DNA from: Natrarchaeobaculum sulfurireducens
GTDB lineage: Archaea > Halobacteriota > Halobacteria > Halobacteriales > Natrialbaceae
DNA length: 64,000 nucleotides
Assembly: GCF_003430825.1 (NCBI RefSeq)
Contig: NZ_CP024045.1
Coordinates: 1 to 64,000, forward strand
Direction of reading: 5' to 3'
The notes under the pieces were generated by a model that searched no databases, had not been told where the DNA came from, and saw only the letters and a list, made by a program, of their open reading frames with translations. Shown here in pieces: positions 16,339 to 25,839 of the stretch; positions within the stretch are counted from its first letter, which is position 1; each line of letters starts with the position of its first letter. A program made the position numbers and the translations under genes.

Positions 16339-18804
16339 TTAGTGCCGAACAGGGACTTCTAACAGTTGCTCCACAAGACGAACTGCAAGCTGCTTGTTCA
16401 GTGTTCGATTCGCGTTCCCACACTGAGGGGAATGAACACATGAAGGACACCCATCTTCGCATGGGCAGCTACGGAGCATCTCTAACGTCCGCTTGAGCAT
16501 CGTTTCTAACTTCCCAAACGCTTCTTGCGAGAGACCTACTCCACCTGGATGGCCATCGTGAACGAAAATCGTGCTCTGACCCGTATGAGGATGATATTCA
16601 GTTGAGAGACCGCCGACGTCGCGACGAGCACAGAGTATCTCGAGCGGGAACAGCGAGATTAGTGCGTGTTCCAGAGCGTGAATACTCGCGAGGAATCCAT
16701 CCTCTTTTTCGCTTACTGCTTTAATGTCCTCCTCAATCTGGGACGGGATCGTGAAATAGAGACCACGGGTATGAATTGTTCGTTCAGGAAGCGGCTCGTC
16801 AAAATCCCGCTCGACCCCGTCTTCATCTGACGGATGATCGTATAACATGTAGCCGGTCACTTTTTCTGCTACTGTGATGTCCGCGAACCCAACTGAGATC
16901 GTTTTGTGTGATGCCAGCTTGCTTGCCTTGAGTTCTTCTTTGACCATAATCTGCTTCTCAGTGAGTGGGCGGGTGTAACCCATCGTATTCACCGACTTTA
17001 GCAGCACACGGTCAGCATCGAAATCTGCCTCCGTCACACGGTAAGTTTCCTTCTGGTGATGATATATCGCTCCGGGATGAGCATCACGCAGTGCGTCCCC
17101 AAACGGTAACGAGGTGAGTGTCTTGTCTCGCAGGCGATCGTAAAGGTCGATTTGCCGATCGTCAATGGAACGGATATCCATCGTATGCTGTGGGCTGTCC
17201 TCTCCGATGTACTTCCACCGAGGGCCGGTTCGGGAACTGAATCGCTCTAATTGGTTTTCCTCATCGAGGGATGCAACAGTCGTTGGATATTCGTCGCCGA
17301 AGTAGGACTCATCATTGGTTCCCAGGAACAATTCTTGAGCCGCACAGCAGACATGGTCATCTAATATTTGTGTGTTTGAGGGGTTGACAGCTGCCTGTTC
17401 TGGATCACCATCGAACAAACGATCTGGATTCGCCATGCAATATTGGTCCAATGGGTTAGGACTCGCGACGAGGGCGACCAGACTTGGACTCTCTCCTCGT
17501 CCAGCACGACCTGCACGCTGGAATGTGCTCATATTGGTTCCCGGGTGACCGTCGAGGAGGACGACATCGAGACTGCCGATGTCAATTCCGAGTTCGAGGG
17601 CGTTCGTACTCCAAACTCCACGAATGGATCCGTCTCGAAGGCCAGCTTCGATGGTTGTTCGCCGCTTGTCCGGAAGCGCTGAGTGGTATGCAGTAATTTG
17701 ATCTGCAAGCTCGTGTTCGCCACGCTTCCGGAGCTTGCTGTCGCACCAGTTCGCATATTGCTCAGTCCCCTGTCTAGCTCGTGTGAAGACTAGCGTCTGA
17801 TAGCCTCGTTGAACGAGATCACAAAACAACTGAACCGTCTCTGGATGATGAGATCGACGCTCGCCACCGATGATCTCATTGTGATGAGGGACTTCAACTG
17901 GCACCGTTGGTGACTGACCTGTTTTTGGATCTCTATCCGTAGTTGATGGTAATCCATCGGCAGTGGAGATCTTTGGATCGTGTTCCTCGTTTTCTCTTAT
18001 CGGGGGATTCCAAAAGATCCAATGGCGGGGACCTGTTGCGCTGGCATCGTCGTCAATAAGGGTGAATTGAGAGGACGGTTGTCCAGTGACGGATGCTGCG
18101 TGTTCAATCGGGTTTCCAATGGTTGCTGAACAGCAGATGTACTGGGGAGTAGAGTCATAATATTCTGCCAGACGTGAGAGTCGACGGAAGACAAGAGAGA
18201 CATGACTCCCGAATATCCCCCGGAACTCATGCACTTCGTCAATTACGATCGTTTCGAGCTGCTGGAATAACCATTTCCAGTGCTTTGGCGACTTAGAATA
18301 TGGGAGAAAACTTTTGTGAATCATATCAGGAGTAGTCAAGAGAATATCTGGCTGCTGGGCCCAAACTTCGCGCTTCTCCGAATCTGTTAATAGACCTGTA
18401 TACGTGGCTATGTTGATGCTCCTATCATTATTAAGGTCTTCAGCTATATTGGAAATTGTGTCCTTTTGATCATTGATCAGAGCATTCATTGGAGCAATAT
18501 AGAGCGTTTTCCCATGATGATCCAGAGCGCGTTCAAGAGCTGGAACCGTGTAGGCGAGACTTTTTCCACTGGCTGTTGGAGTAGCGAGTACGACATGCCC
18601 CCCATCTCGAATGGTTTCGATTGCATCCGCTTGGTGTTGGAAAGGTTCATTGATATTGCGTCGAGAGAGCGCACGTGCTAACCGATCGTCGAGATTAATC
18701 GGCGCGGTTTCAGCGGATGTCCCTGGCGTTCGTTCTTGGTGGATAATTTGGCCTTCGTAGTAGGGCCGATCTTTCAGCCACTCGATTGTATCCTCTATAG
18801 ACAT
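16339..18804 (-). CDS. MrfA/Hrq1-type SF2 helicase (copy 2)
   Basis: An 821-residue paralogue of the helicase at 12149-14716 with the same architecture: Walker A TPTASGKS (about 75-82), DEVH (189-192), SATIGNP (motif III), GRAGRG (motif VI) and the C-terminal CxC-x3-CxxC-x5-C cluster (C780, C782, C786, C789, C795). It differs in having DEVH instead of DEAH and a shorter N-terminus. Two divergent MrfA-type helicases around one MrfB-like nuclease suggests either division of labour on the two strands or fusion of two ancestral operons. It lies 50 bp downstream of the PLD-ATPase gene and is probably co-transcribed with it. Confidence 0.88.
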   Translation of the reverse strand: MSIEDTIEWLKDRPYYEGQIIHQERTPGTSAETAPINLDDRLARALSRRNINEPFQHQADAIETIRDGGHVVLATPTASGKSLAYTVPALERALDHHGKTLYIAPMNALINDQKDTISNIAEDLNNDRSINIATYTGLLTDSEKREVWAQQPDILLTTPDMIHKSFLPYSKSPKHWKWLFQQLETIVIDEVHEFRGIFGSHVSLVFRRLSRLAEYYDSTPQYICCSATIGNPIEHAASVTGQPSSQFTLIDDDASATGPRHWIFWNPPIRENEEHDPKISTADGLPSTTDRDPKTGQSPTVPVEVPHHNEIIGGERRSHHPETVQLFCDLVQRGYQTLVFTRARQGTEQYANWCDSKLRKRGEHELADQITAYHSALPDKRRTTIEAGLRDGSIRGVWSTNALELGIDIGSLDVVLLDGHPGTNMSTFQRAGRAGRGESPSLVALVASPNPLDQYCMANPDRLFDGDPEQAAVNPSNTQILDDHVCCAAQELFLGTNDESYFGDEYPTTVASLDEENQLERFSSRTGPRWKYIGEDSPQHTMDIRSIDDRQIDLYDRLRDKTLTSLPFGDALRDAHPGAIYHHQKETYRVTEADFDADRVLLKSVNTMGYTRPLTEKQIMVKEELKASKLASHKTISVGFADITVAEKVTGYMLYDHPSDEDGVERDFDEPLPERTIHTRGLYFTIPSQIEEDIKAVSEKEDGFLASIHALEHALISLFPLEILCARRDVGGLSTEYHPHTGQSTIFVHDGHPGGVGLSQEAFGKLETMLKRTLEMLRSCPCEDGCPSCVHSPQCGNANRTLNKQLAVRLVEQLLEVPVRH

Positions 18805-18854
18805 CTTCCCTTCACGAGATTTTGTGTTATAGGTATCATTTGCGTTTTATCTTC

Positions 18855-21002
18855 TTACTGGCTCAGAAGGTTACGTGCCCGTGACAAGAATCCTTCACGG
18901 GAATCTTCAGTTGAGGTCTCACCGAGCCAATCAAAGAACTCATCTGGTGTCTTAATGATCAAATCGAGCCCTCGTTTCTCGATTCGGATAGTCATAGGTG
19001 GATCGCGTTTGTACTCGTGGAGTTCGAAGTTCATTGACTCCGGGAAGGTCACCTGTAGCGTGTCACTGTCTTTAGTGATTTCGACGTCCTCTCGGTCGAT
19101 GAGGTTTCGCCAGCGCTCTCTGCCAGTGTCATATGCTTTCTCAGCCGGTTCGGTGGGGAAGTAGTCTGGCAGCGGTCGGTCGGCATGCTCATAGAGGTCC
19201 TGCATGGCTGCCCTCACTTCACGAAGTGCGTCAGAGTCCGTTCCAAGTACGAGATCGCGGTTGAGATATTCGTATCCGAACCACTGGAAAATCGGGTTCT
19301 CCGTGTCGATTAGACGGTTTACTTCAGCTTCCCCCTGATGTGAGGTCATGAAATTCACATCGAATCGGAGGATTTTAGCACGGTTTCGGAACCACTCTCC
19401 AGGCCGCTTATCGTTCGAGATGAAGGCGAACATCGGATAGGCCGTTTCGCCGGTCCATCCACTCCAATAGTTTCGAAGCGTGTCCAACGAGTTCACCTTC
19501 TGCTTGGTGATGTCGTCGACGACGACGGGGAACGACGTGTGTGCTGAACGTAGATTCCGGACTTTTCGTTTCCCAATTTCATCTGCGTCGACGGGTGCTT
19601 CGACACGGTTTCCACTGATCAGCGACAAGGCAAACCGACAGAACGTCCCTTTTCCTCCGTTTGACTCACCAAAGACGTAGAGGTACGGGAGAGCCTTGTC
19701 GAGGTTAATCCCGTGCTCACGGTAGAACGCGGCCTGCCGATTGGCGAATGGGGCCCAGAAAAACCAGAGTAGTGCTTCGTACATGTGGGCTTTGACCGCT
19801 GTTGGGTTGTTGGAATTCCCATAGTTGTCTACCGTCGCAAAGTAGTCCTCAATCTCAACAAGTGCCTGATTGACCTGCTCTGGGTCAGATGGGGGCTGCG
19901 TGACACGATAGACTGTGCCGTCGTAGTGGAACTTGAGCTCGTCCTTGGACTCGTTCAGGTGCATTGTCGGGACATCGAACACCTGTTGTGCGTACCGCTG
20001 GAAGGCATCTGGCGTTGTCGTCAACGTGTCATTCGACACCGTCGCATCGAAATCGGTCATCTGCGACAACGTATCAACTGTCGACTCTTCGTACCCGCGT
20101 AGAGACAAGGTGATGCGGTCCTGTGGCGCATCTTCTAAGTCCGGATCCTTCTTGCTAGATTCGCCTTCTGAATCGAGCTCTGCCTCCTCTGATTCCTGTT
20201 CTGCGGCGGTATCTGTACCTCCATCGAGTGCGAGATCCACTGTTTCAACTTCTGCATCGATATGGTCCGCCAGACGACCGTGAACCTCTCCCAGTTCGTC
20301 TTGTGTCCCCACACGTCCTTCGGTGTACAGTTTGATTACCTCTTCCCGGTCATCGTCCGAGAGTTCGAGTTGTTCGGAGAGATCTTCCAGGAAGGGTCCG
20401 CCACTGTTGTATGAGTCTCGGTGATCGCGATAGAGTTCCTCGAATTCCCCGTAGAGATTACTGTCTGTCTTCGTATCATAGACGACGCCTACGTTGGTCT
20501 GATTCGACCATGCATTTCGCGAGAGATTCGGAGAGCCAACGATGACTTTTGCTGGTGTACCGTCACCGGTGTCCTCGAGTTCGGATTCATCCGTAGCCTT
20601 TCCGCCGAGGGTCATCTGATCTTTATCACCGTCCTCATCCTCTCCTTCTAAGACAGAGTCGTCGTACTCGATGAGATACAGCTTGGAGTGGACCTCCTTG
20701 TTCTCACAGAGGTAGATTACGAGCTTGCCTTCACTCCTGAGTTGTTCAAGCCGATCTGCGAGATCCGGCTTGTCGATGAGGCGCTCTCGGTAGTCAGAGA
20801 CGTCCCCAACGACCACCTCCAGGGACTCCAAGTCGTCGAGGTCTTCGAAGAGATCCAGAATAAACTCGGGGGAGTCACAATAGGTGACGACACGCATTCG
20901 TTTTGCACCATCGAATACGTCGGAGAATGACCGCCAGCTCTTGAAAATCTCGACGTGGCTGTGATCACTGCTTCTGGTATCAAGGGGAACGTCGAACTTC
21001 AT
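18855..21002 (-). CDS. Phospholipase D-like domain fused to an SF3/D5-type ATPase
   Basis: This 715-residue protein joins two functions. The N-terminal 200 residues form one phospholipase-D half-domain with HSKLYL (H105, K107) and GSPNLSRNAW (157-166), the HxK...N signature of PLD-type nucleases. A low-complexity acidic linker follows (about 255-295). The C-terminal half has a P-loop GESNGGKGT (445-453), Walker B FPVVVDD (491-497) and a sensor-like SNDKRPGEWF, reminiscent of D5/SF3-type helicases of plasmids and viruses. A single PLD motif implies dimerisation for activity. A nuclease fused to a replicative-helicase-like motor is odd and fits invader-directed DNA cleavage. The gene is divergent from the OB-exonuclease gene. 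Confidence 0.75.
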   Translation of the reverse strand: MKFDVPLDTRSSDHSHVEIFKSWRSFSDVFDGAKRMRVVTYCDSPEFILDLFEDLDDLESLEVVVGDVSDYRERLIDKPDLADRLEQLRSEGKLVIYLCENKEVHSKLYLIEYDDSVLEGEDEDGDKDQMTLGGKATDESELEDTGDGTPAKVIVGSPNLSRNAWSNQTNVGVVYDTKTDSNLYGEFEELYRDHRDSYNSGGPFLEDLSEQLELSDDDREEVIKLYTEGRVGTQDELGEVHGRLADHIDAEVETVDLALDGGTDTAAEQESEEAELDSEGESSKKDPDLEDAPQDRITLSLRGYEESTVDTLSQMTDFDATVSNDTLTTTPDAFQRYAQQVFDVPTMHLNESKDELKFHYDGTVYRVTQPPSDPEQVNQALVEIEDYFATVDNYGNSNNPTAVKAHMYEALLWFFWAPFANRQAAFYREHGINLDKALPYLYVFGESNGGKGTFCRFALSLISGNRVEAPVDADEIGKRKVRNLRSAHTSFPVVVDDITKQKVNSLDTLRNYWSGWTGETAYPMFAFISNDKRPGEWFRNRAKILRFDVNFMTSHQGEAEVNRLIDTENPIFQWFGYEYLNRDLVLGTDSDALREVRAAMQDLYEHADRPLPDYFPTEPAEKAYDTGRERWRNLIDREDVEITKDSDTLQVTFPESMNFELHEYKRDPPMTIRIEKRGLDLIIKTPDEFFDWLGETSTEDSREGFLSRARNLLSQ

Positions 21003-21277
21003 TGGATTCGAAATTGGACCTTCATCATTTAGGTGTAGTCCGGCCGAGGTTCGTTAGGGCCACTTTCCGTACGACAATCTGTAGGTTCGATCCATCCAGC
21101 TGTAATCTCGGCTCGTTTGTGGGATGGATTCCGACTCGTGTGTTCATATGCCATCCTCTTTGAGGCCACCAATACTCTGTCAGGAAATAAATGTTCCGAC
21201 TAGAACCATCTCAAACACGGTATTATGAAAATACTACCATCAAAAAGTAGTTATATCTCTAGTCTGGTTGAGGTACT

Positions 21278-22405
21278 ATGGCAACAGATACCCTGACCGC
21301 GAGTAATCTCGTCGCGGCGGAACGAGATGGCGAGTACGGTCTTACAGTCCCGTTGCGGATCGACAAGGTCGAACGAACCCCAGACCACGACTGGTGGGCG
21401 CAGCTTGTACACTGTTCAGATGTGCTGGGGACGCACGTGAAGATCACAGTTTTCGACGATGACGACTGCGATCTCGTTGACTACTCCTTTGAAGAAGGCA
21501 CCTGGTATGAATTCGACGACGTCAACCCTGACGTGTACCAGGGAACCATCGGTATCAAAGCAAAGTGGGATCGGCAGGTCCGCCAGCTCTCTGGGCGACC
21601 AGAGAGGTCGCCTTCAGACACGACTGACATTGTTCGTCGACTTGGTGCAGTCGATGCCATTGCAGCACTCGACATCGAGACGATTACGACTGTTTCCGAG
21701 CGAGAACTCGAACCACCAAACCCAGACCATCAAGAACTACTCTGTATCGGCGTTGGATACCGAGGTAGTCCGAGCGAGGAGATTGAGGCTGAGGTCCTCT
21801 TCCGTGAAGGCGAGACGGCTTCTGCGGAACTCGACGCTATTGAGTCGGTTGTGAACTGGCTCGATGCGAGGAATGTCGATGTTCTCATCACCTTCGGGGG
21901 CGCGTGGTTCGACCTCCCAGTCTTGGTGGGTCGTGCGGAACGGGCAGCTGCGGAAATCGGTGAGCCTGGACGAGCAGAGAATGTACGTACAGCACTCGAG
22001 TCCTACTACCATGCCGACCTCTCGTCGGCAAAGAATCGGGTGCTGGGGGAAGGTTCACTTGAGGATATGGCTGAACATATTGGATCGCCCGCACCGAAGA
22101 CGCTCTGGACGGATTACGAAACTGGCCTTGAACCGCAGACGTGGCGCGAGAGTCAGTGGGAGATCATGCGAGAGGAAGACAGCGACCCCCCGTCTGACGA
22201 TCTTGGGGATCCCACCGTATTCAATAGCGATATTCCATACTTCGGTGAGGCGTGGCTAACGGCTAGCGCAGCAGGAGAGGACAACCGAGCCTCGAACCTG
22301 TACGCGTGTCTCCAAACCTATACGCTCGCAGACATCCATCCCTTGTTCGCTATAGCTGACGATGAGCGGTCGACCGGTCAACCGTCATTCTCGATGACCT
22401 ACTAG
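21278..22405 (+). CDS. OB-fold plus DEDD-type 3'-5' exonuclease
   Basis: A 375-residue protein on the opposite strand to the rest of the island. Residues 1-110 look like an OB-fold for single-stranded DNA (LRIDKVERTPDHDWWAQLV, KITVFDDDD). Residues 125-360 look like a DnaQ/PolB-type exonuclease: ALDIET (D132, E134), TFGGAWFDLP (D212) and a third motif TLADIHPLF. The protein probably binds single strands and trims 3' ends. A TATA-like TTATATCTCT near 21250 fits a short-leader transcript. Its TAG stop overlaps the TAG stop of the convergent helicase-nuclease gene within the palindrome CTAG (22402-22405). Confidence 0.78.
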   Translation: MATDTLTASNLVAAERDGEYGLTVPLRIDKVERTPDHDWWAQLVHCSDVLGTHVKITVFDDDDCDLVDYSFEEGTWYEFDDVNPDVYQGTIGIKAKWDRQVRQLSGRPERSPSDTTDIVRRLGAVDAIAALDIETITTVSERELEPPNPDHQELLCIGVGYRGSPSEEIEAEVLFREGETASAELDAIESVVNWLDARNVDVLITFGGAWFDLPVLVGRAERAAAEIGEPGRAENVRTALESYYHADLSSAKNRVLGEGSLEDMAEHIGSPAPKTLWTDYETGLEPQTWRESQWEIMREEDSDPPSDDLGDPTVFNSDIPYFGEAWLTASAAGEDNRASNLYACLQTYTLADIHPLFAIADDERSTGQPSFSMTY

Positions 22406-25400
22406 CGGCCTCCGTTTTCTTGACGCCATTCTTCCCCGCAGGGAAGGGAACTGTGCTGGCACCACCTACAGTGTTCTCCAGTCTCGTACCCGCTGAACGA
22501 TGTCTCATTGATTCGATCCATCGTCGTCGACACTGCTGCTCGTACTGAATCTAATTCACCTTCATCGAACGAACGGGTCTCGATTTTCGGACCGATATTG
22601 CCGACATAGGCGTATCCCGCGCGGGTAATCGGTTCCTCGTAGAGGTCACGACAGGCGAGCAGGTACAGTGGCAGCTGCTTGTTCTCGTCAATGTCTCGGT
22701 GACGCTCGGTGGCTTTGTAGTCGATGACGACCAACTCACTGTCCGGGGTCCGATAGACGGCGTCGATAAACCCGACGAGTTCGTGGCCATCCACTTCTAG
22801 CTGGAACTCTCGTTCAGCATCGACGATTTCCCAGCCGCTTAGATCGAGGTCGAAATACCGGTCGATGCATTCCTTCGCGACCGGTAATTCATCCGTGGCA
22901 CGCCGTTGTCCGGCCAGCCGCTCACAGATAGCGTACCATTCTGCTCGCTCTGCTGCCTGTTCCTTCGCAGCAATCTCTGCGGTATCGTGAAACAGAAGCC
23001 CGACTATCCGCTGTGAGATACCGTCTCCGCCATAGCCGTTCTCGCGGTAGTCGGAGAACCCGTTGACGACGTAGTCCAGGAAGTGCTGTCGGGGGCACTC
23101 CTCGTAGGCCTCAAGTGAGGTGTAACTGTGCTGGAGTGCCGGGTTTGGGGTCATTGGCCCAGTCAGGGCGTCAATTGAAAATCGTCGGTTCTCAGGTTCT
23201 CTCTCTATTGAGCCTTCTATGAGCTTGTTTCCGAATGTGATTACCCGGTCTCGTCCGTCTGATGCTGAGAGCTTCTCAGAGCCGTACGTCACTTGTCCAG
23301 AGACATCCCCAACTACCGTGCTCGCGAGGGAGGCTGTCCAATCAGCATGGTCCGATGGAAGGCACTCCTGCAAATCGCGCCAGATCGGGAGATGACCGCT
23401 ACCTGGCCGCCAGGGAACGGATTCTGGGAGGATGCTCTCGACAGCATCGTGTACGGGCCTTTCGTCGTCAGTGTCGTCTTCATCCCTGCTCCCGTGGAGT
23501 ACGAGTATCTCTTCGGCGCGGGTGATCCCTACGTGGAGTATCCTACGGGCTTCATTGGCATCTTGAGCGACGGAATCTTTGTCGAATGCTGATTCTGGAC
23601 CTTCAGACAGTGCTGACTCGAATGTATCGTAGGTTCGTGACCCTGGTTCCCACTCGTCAGCGGTCAACCGGGGCATCAGAACCACGGGAAAGTCGAGTCC
23701 CTTACTCTTGTGAATGGTCATGACGTTGACCGCGTCGTCGGCCAGTTCTGGCTGACTTGTCGGTGCCGACCCGCTCTCCTCGAGGAGCGAGTCATAATGC
23801 TGCAGCGAATCGATGAATTGCGGCGTGAGTGGGGGCTGTACAGCGTCGTTTCCATACTGGTCGATAATCTCGTCCAGCTGCGCCAGGTCACGACGCTCTT
23901 GCTCGCTGAGGTACCAGTCGATGTTGGTCAGGCGTTTGAGTTCCCGGTAAAGGTGGCTGAGGGAGGCTGTTTCACGTAGTTTGAGAAGGCGAAAAATGTG
24001 TTCTCGTACTTCCTGAATACGGTTGGGCTCATCGAATACTTCGAGGGGTTGGTTGCATACCCCAGCATATGTACCGTCATCGTGGCTATTGACACGACGC
24101 AGATCAGCATCGGTGAGACGGTAACGCATCGTCAGTACCCGGTTCCAGCTTACGTCGTCTTCTTCGGGACGTGCCAGCGCCTTTAGATAGGCGACGACGG
24201 TGCCGACCCCGATTGATTCGGTGGAGAGGTCCCCCGCAACCTGATAGGGAATTCCTGCCTCGTCGAACCCTTCGAGAATTGGGGTTGCGTGGTCGTTATT
24301 CCGAACGAGGAGTGCGATTTCCCCCGGATCGTACGCCCGATCTAGTGCTTCTGCATAACCACTCAGAAGATTTCGGGTGACAGTTACCAACTGCTCAGCT
24401 CGGTCGCCTTCGTCGTCGGCTTCCTCCACGACTGCGACCGTGTCTCCGTCGAAGTCGGGTTCGTGGACACGTGTGAGCGTTTTGGTACTCCGCCGATCCG
24501 CTAACCGCTCTAGTGCTTCATTTGCGAGGTCGAGAATGGGCTGACGTGACCGGAAGTTCTGTTCTAGCGGTTCGTCTTCGAGATCGGGCCCGAAGACGTC
24601 GTCGAGTTCGTCAGTGATGTTCGCGACGTTCGCGCCGCGCCATTCGTAGATTGCTTGGTCGTCATCGCCCACGACGAATAGGCGATCTTCTGAGACGAGG
24701 GACGTAATGAGGCCGAACTGGAGACGATCGGTGTCCTGGAACTCGTCACAGAAAACGTAGTCCCATCGATCGCCCAGTCCCTCTCCGACGTCAGTCTCGA
24801 GCAGCTCTACTGTCTTAACCACGAGACCATCGAAGTCAAGCAGATTTCGCCGGTCGAGCTCTCGCTCGTATGCCTCATACCCTGCGTTCAAATCCAGGGC
24901 AGTTTTACACTCGCTGAGGGCATCTCGGAGATAGTCTGTCAGTTCGAGCTTCAGGTCGTTTGGTATCCCGCTCGGAGCTCCACTACTGTACCCTCCAAGC
25001 AGATATTTCGGCAGCTTGTGTGCATCCTCGGGAAGCGACCGCTCACCAGCCTCATGCTCCTCAAACGCCACTTCGAGCGCGTCACAGAGGTCAACGAGTC
25101 GGTTGAGGAAGTCTTTAATGCTCGCCTCTAATCCTTCATCGCGGAGGGTATCCCGTTCTGCGACGAGGTCGGCTCGTGTATCCGAAATGCCGTCGAGGAC
25201 GGTCGAAACTGAACGGCCACCAAGATGGTCGCCTGCAATCTCCTCAATACGATCTGGCACAGCATCGAGTTCATAGACTTGTTCCGGTGATCCGAGATAT
25301 TCCTCGATCTCTGCGGGCGAAATCCCACTTCGCTTCATCGACCCGATAAACGAGAGGAGTTTCGATGCGACGCCGCTCCCGTATGAATCTGGGCCGTAGA

Positions 25401-25839
25401 CATTGGGTTTGACGGCACGGTATTCGATCTCGTCGAGGACGTCGAGTACGATGACGTACTTTTCAGCATCCGTTGCGATCTCGAAGTCTGGATCTAATCC
25501 CGCGTCATAGGCATAGTCCGTCAGTATCTCGTTGCAGATAGAGTGGTATGTGTACGCGTCGACGTCGTAACCTGCTGGTCCGAGTTTTACGTTGAGTTTC
25601 TCACGCATCGAATCAGCGGCGTTGTTGGTGAAGGTCAACGCGAGAATCCGATCCGGAGAGACCCCGTGTTCATCGATGAGATTCTCGATTTTCCGGACCA
25701 TCGTGAACGTCTTTCCAGTACCCGCACCCGCGAGTACTCGCATAGGGTACCGCTCCGACTCGATTATCGTCCGCTGCTGTGGCTTCGGATCCTCATCGTC
25801 TTCGATGGTTGGGAGCCAGTCAGGCACGTCGTCGCTCAT
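22402..25839 (-). CDS. AddA/RecB-like UvrD helicase with C-terminal Fe-S PD-(D/E)XK nuclease
   Basis: From the ATG at 25839 (overlapping the upstream stop as ATGA) the protein has 1145 residues. SF1 helicase motifs are clear: Walker A AGAGTGKT (37-44), CDEFQDTD, VVGDDDQAIYEWRG and TIHKSKGLDFPVV. The C-terminal 250 residues are a RecB-type nuclease with ECPRQHF, GFIDAVY, VVIDYKAT and a final CRWCxxxxxxC, so four cysteines could hold a 4Fe-4S staple as in AddB and Cas4. It would unwind and resect double-strand ends. With its two upstream neighbours it forms an AddAB/RecBC-like complex, unusual in archaea, which typically use HerA-NurA with Mre11-Rad50. Confidence 0.9.
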   Translation of the reverse strand: MSDDVPDWLPTIEDDEDPKPQQRTIIESERYPMRVLAGAGTGKTFTMVRKIENLIDEHGVSPDRILALTFTNNAADSMREKLNVKLGPAGYDVDAYTYHSICNEILTDYAYDAGLDPDFEIATDAEKYVIVLDVLDEIEYRAVKPNVYGPDSYGSGVASKLLSFIGSMKRSGISPAEIEEYLGSPEQVYELDAVPDRIEEIAGDHLGGRSVSTVLDGISDTRADLVAERDTLRDEGLEASIKDFLNRLVDLCDALEVAFEEHEAGERSLPEDAHKLPKYLLGGYSSGAPSGIPNDLKLELTDYLRDALSECKTALDLNAGYEAYERELDRRNLLDFDGLVVKTVELLETDVGEGLGDRWDYVFCDEFQDTDRLQFGLITSLVSEDRLFVVGDDDQAIYEWRGANVANITDELDDVFGPDLEDEPLEQNFRSRQPILDLANEALERLADRRSTKTLTRVHEPDFDGDTVAVVEEADDEGDRAEQLVTVTRNLLSGYAEALDRAYDPGEIALLVRNNDHATPILEGFDEAGIPYQVAGDLSTESIGVGTVVAYLKALARPEEDDVSWNRVLTMRYRLTDADLRRVNSHDDGTYAGVCNQPLEVFDEPNRIQEVREHIFRLLKLRETASLSHLYRELKRLTNIDWYLSEQERRDLAQLDEIIDQYGNDAVQPPLTPQFIDSLQHYDSLLEESGSAPTSQPELADDAVNVMTIHKSKGLDFPVVLMPRLTADEWEPGSRTYDTFESALSEGPESAFDKDSVAQDANEARRILHVGITRAEEILVLHGSRDEDDTDDERPVHDAVESILPESVPWRPGSGHLPIWRDLQECLPSDHADWTASLASTVVGDVSGQVTYGSEKLSASDGRDRVITFGNKLIEGSIEREPENRRFSIDALTGPMTPNPALQHSYTSLEAYEECPRQHFLDYVVNGFSDYRENGYGGDGISQRIVGLLFHDTAEIAAKEQAAERAEWYAICERLAGQRRATDELPVAKECIDRYFDLDLSGWEIVDAEREFQLEVDGHELVGFIDAVYRTPDSELVVIDYKATERHRDIDENKQLPLYLLACRDLYEEPITRAGYAYVGNIGPKIETRSFDEGELDSVRAAVSTTMDRINETSFSGYETGEHCRWCQHSSLPCGEEWRQENGGR

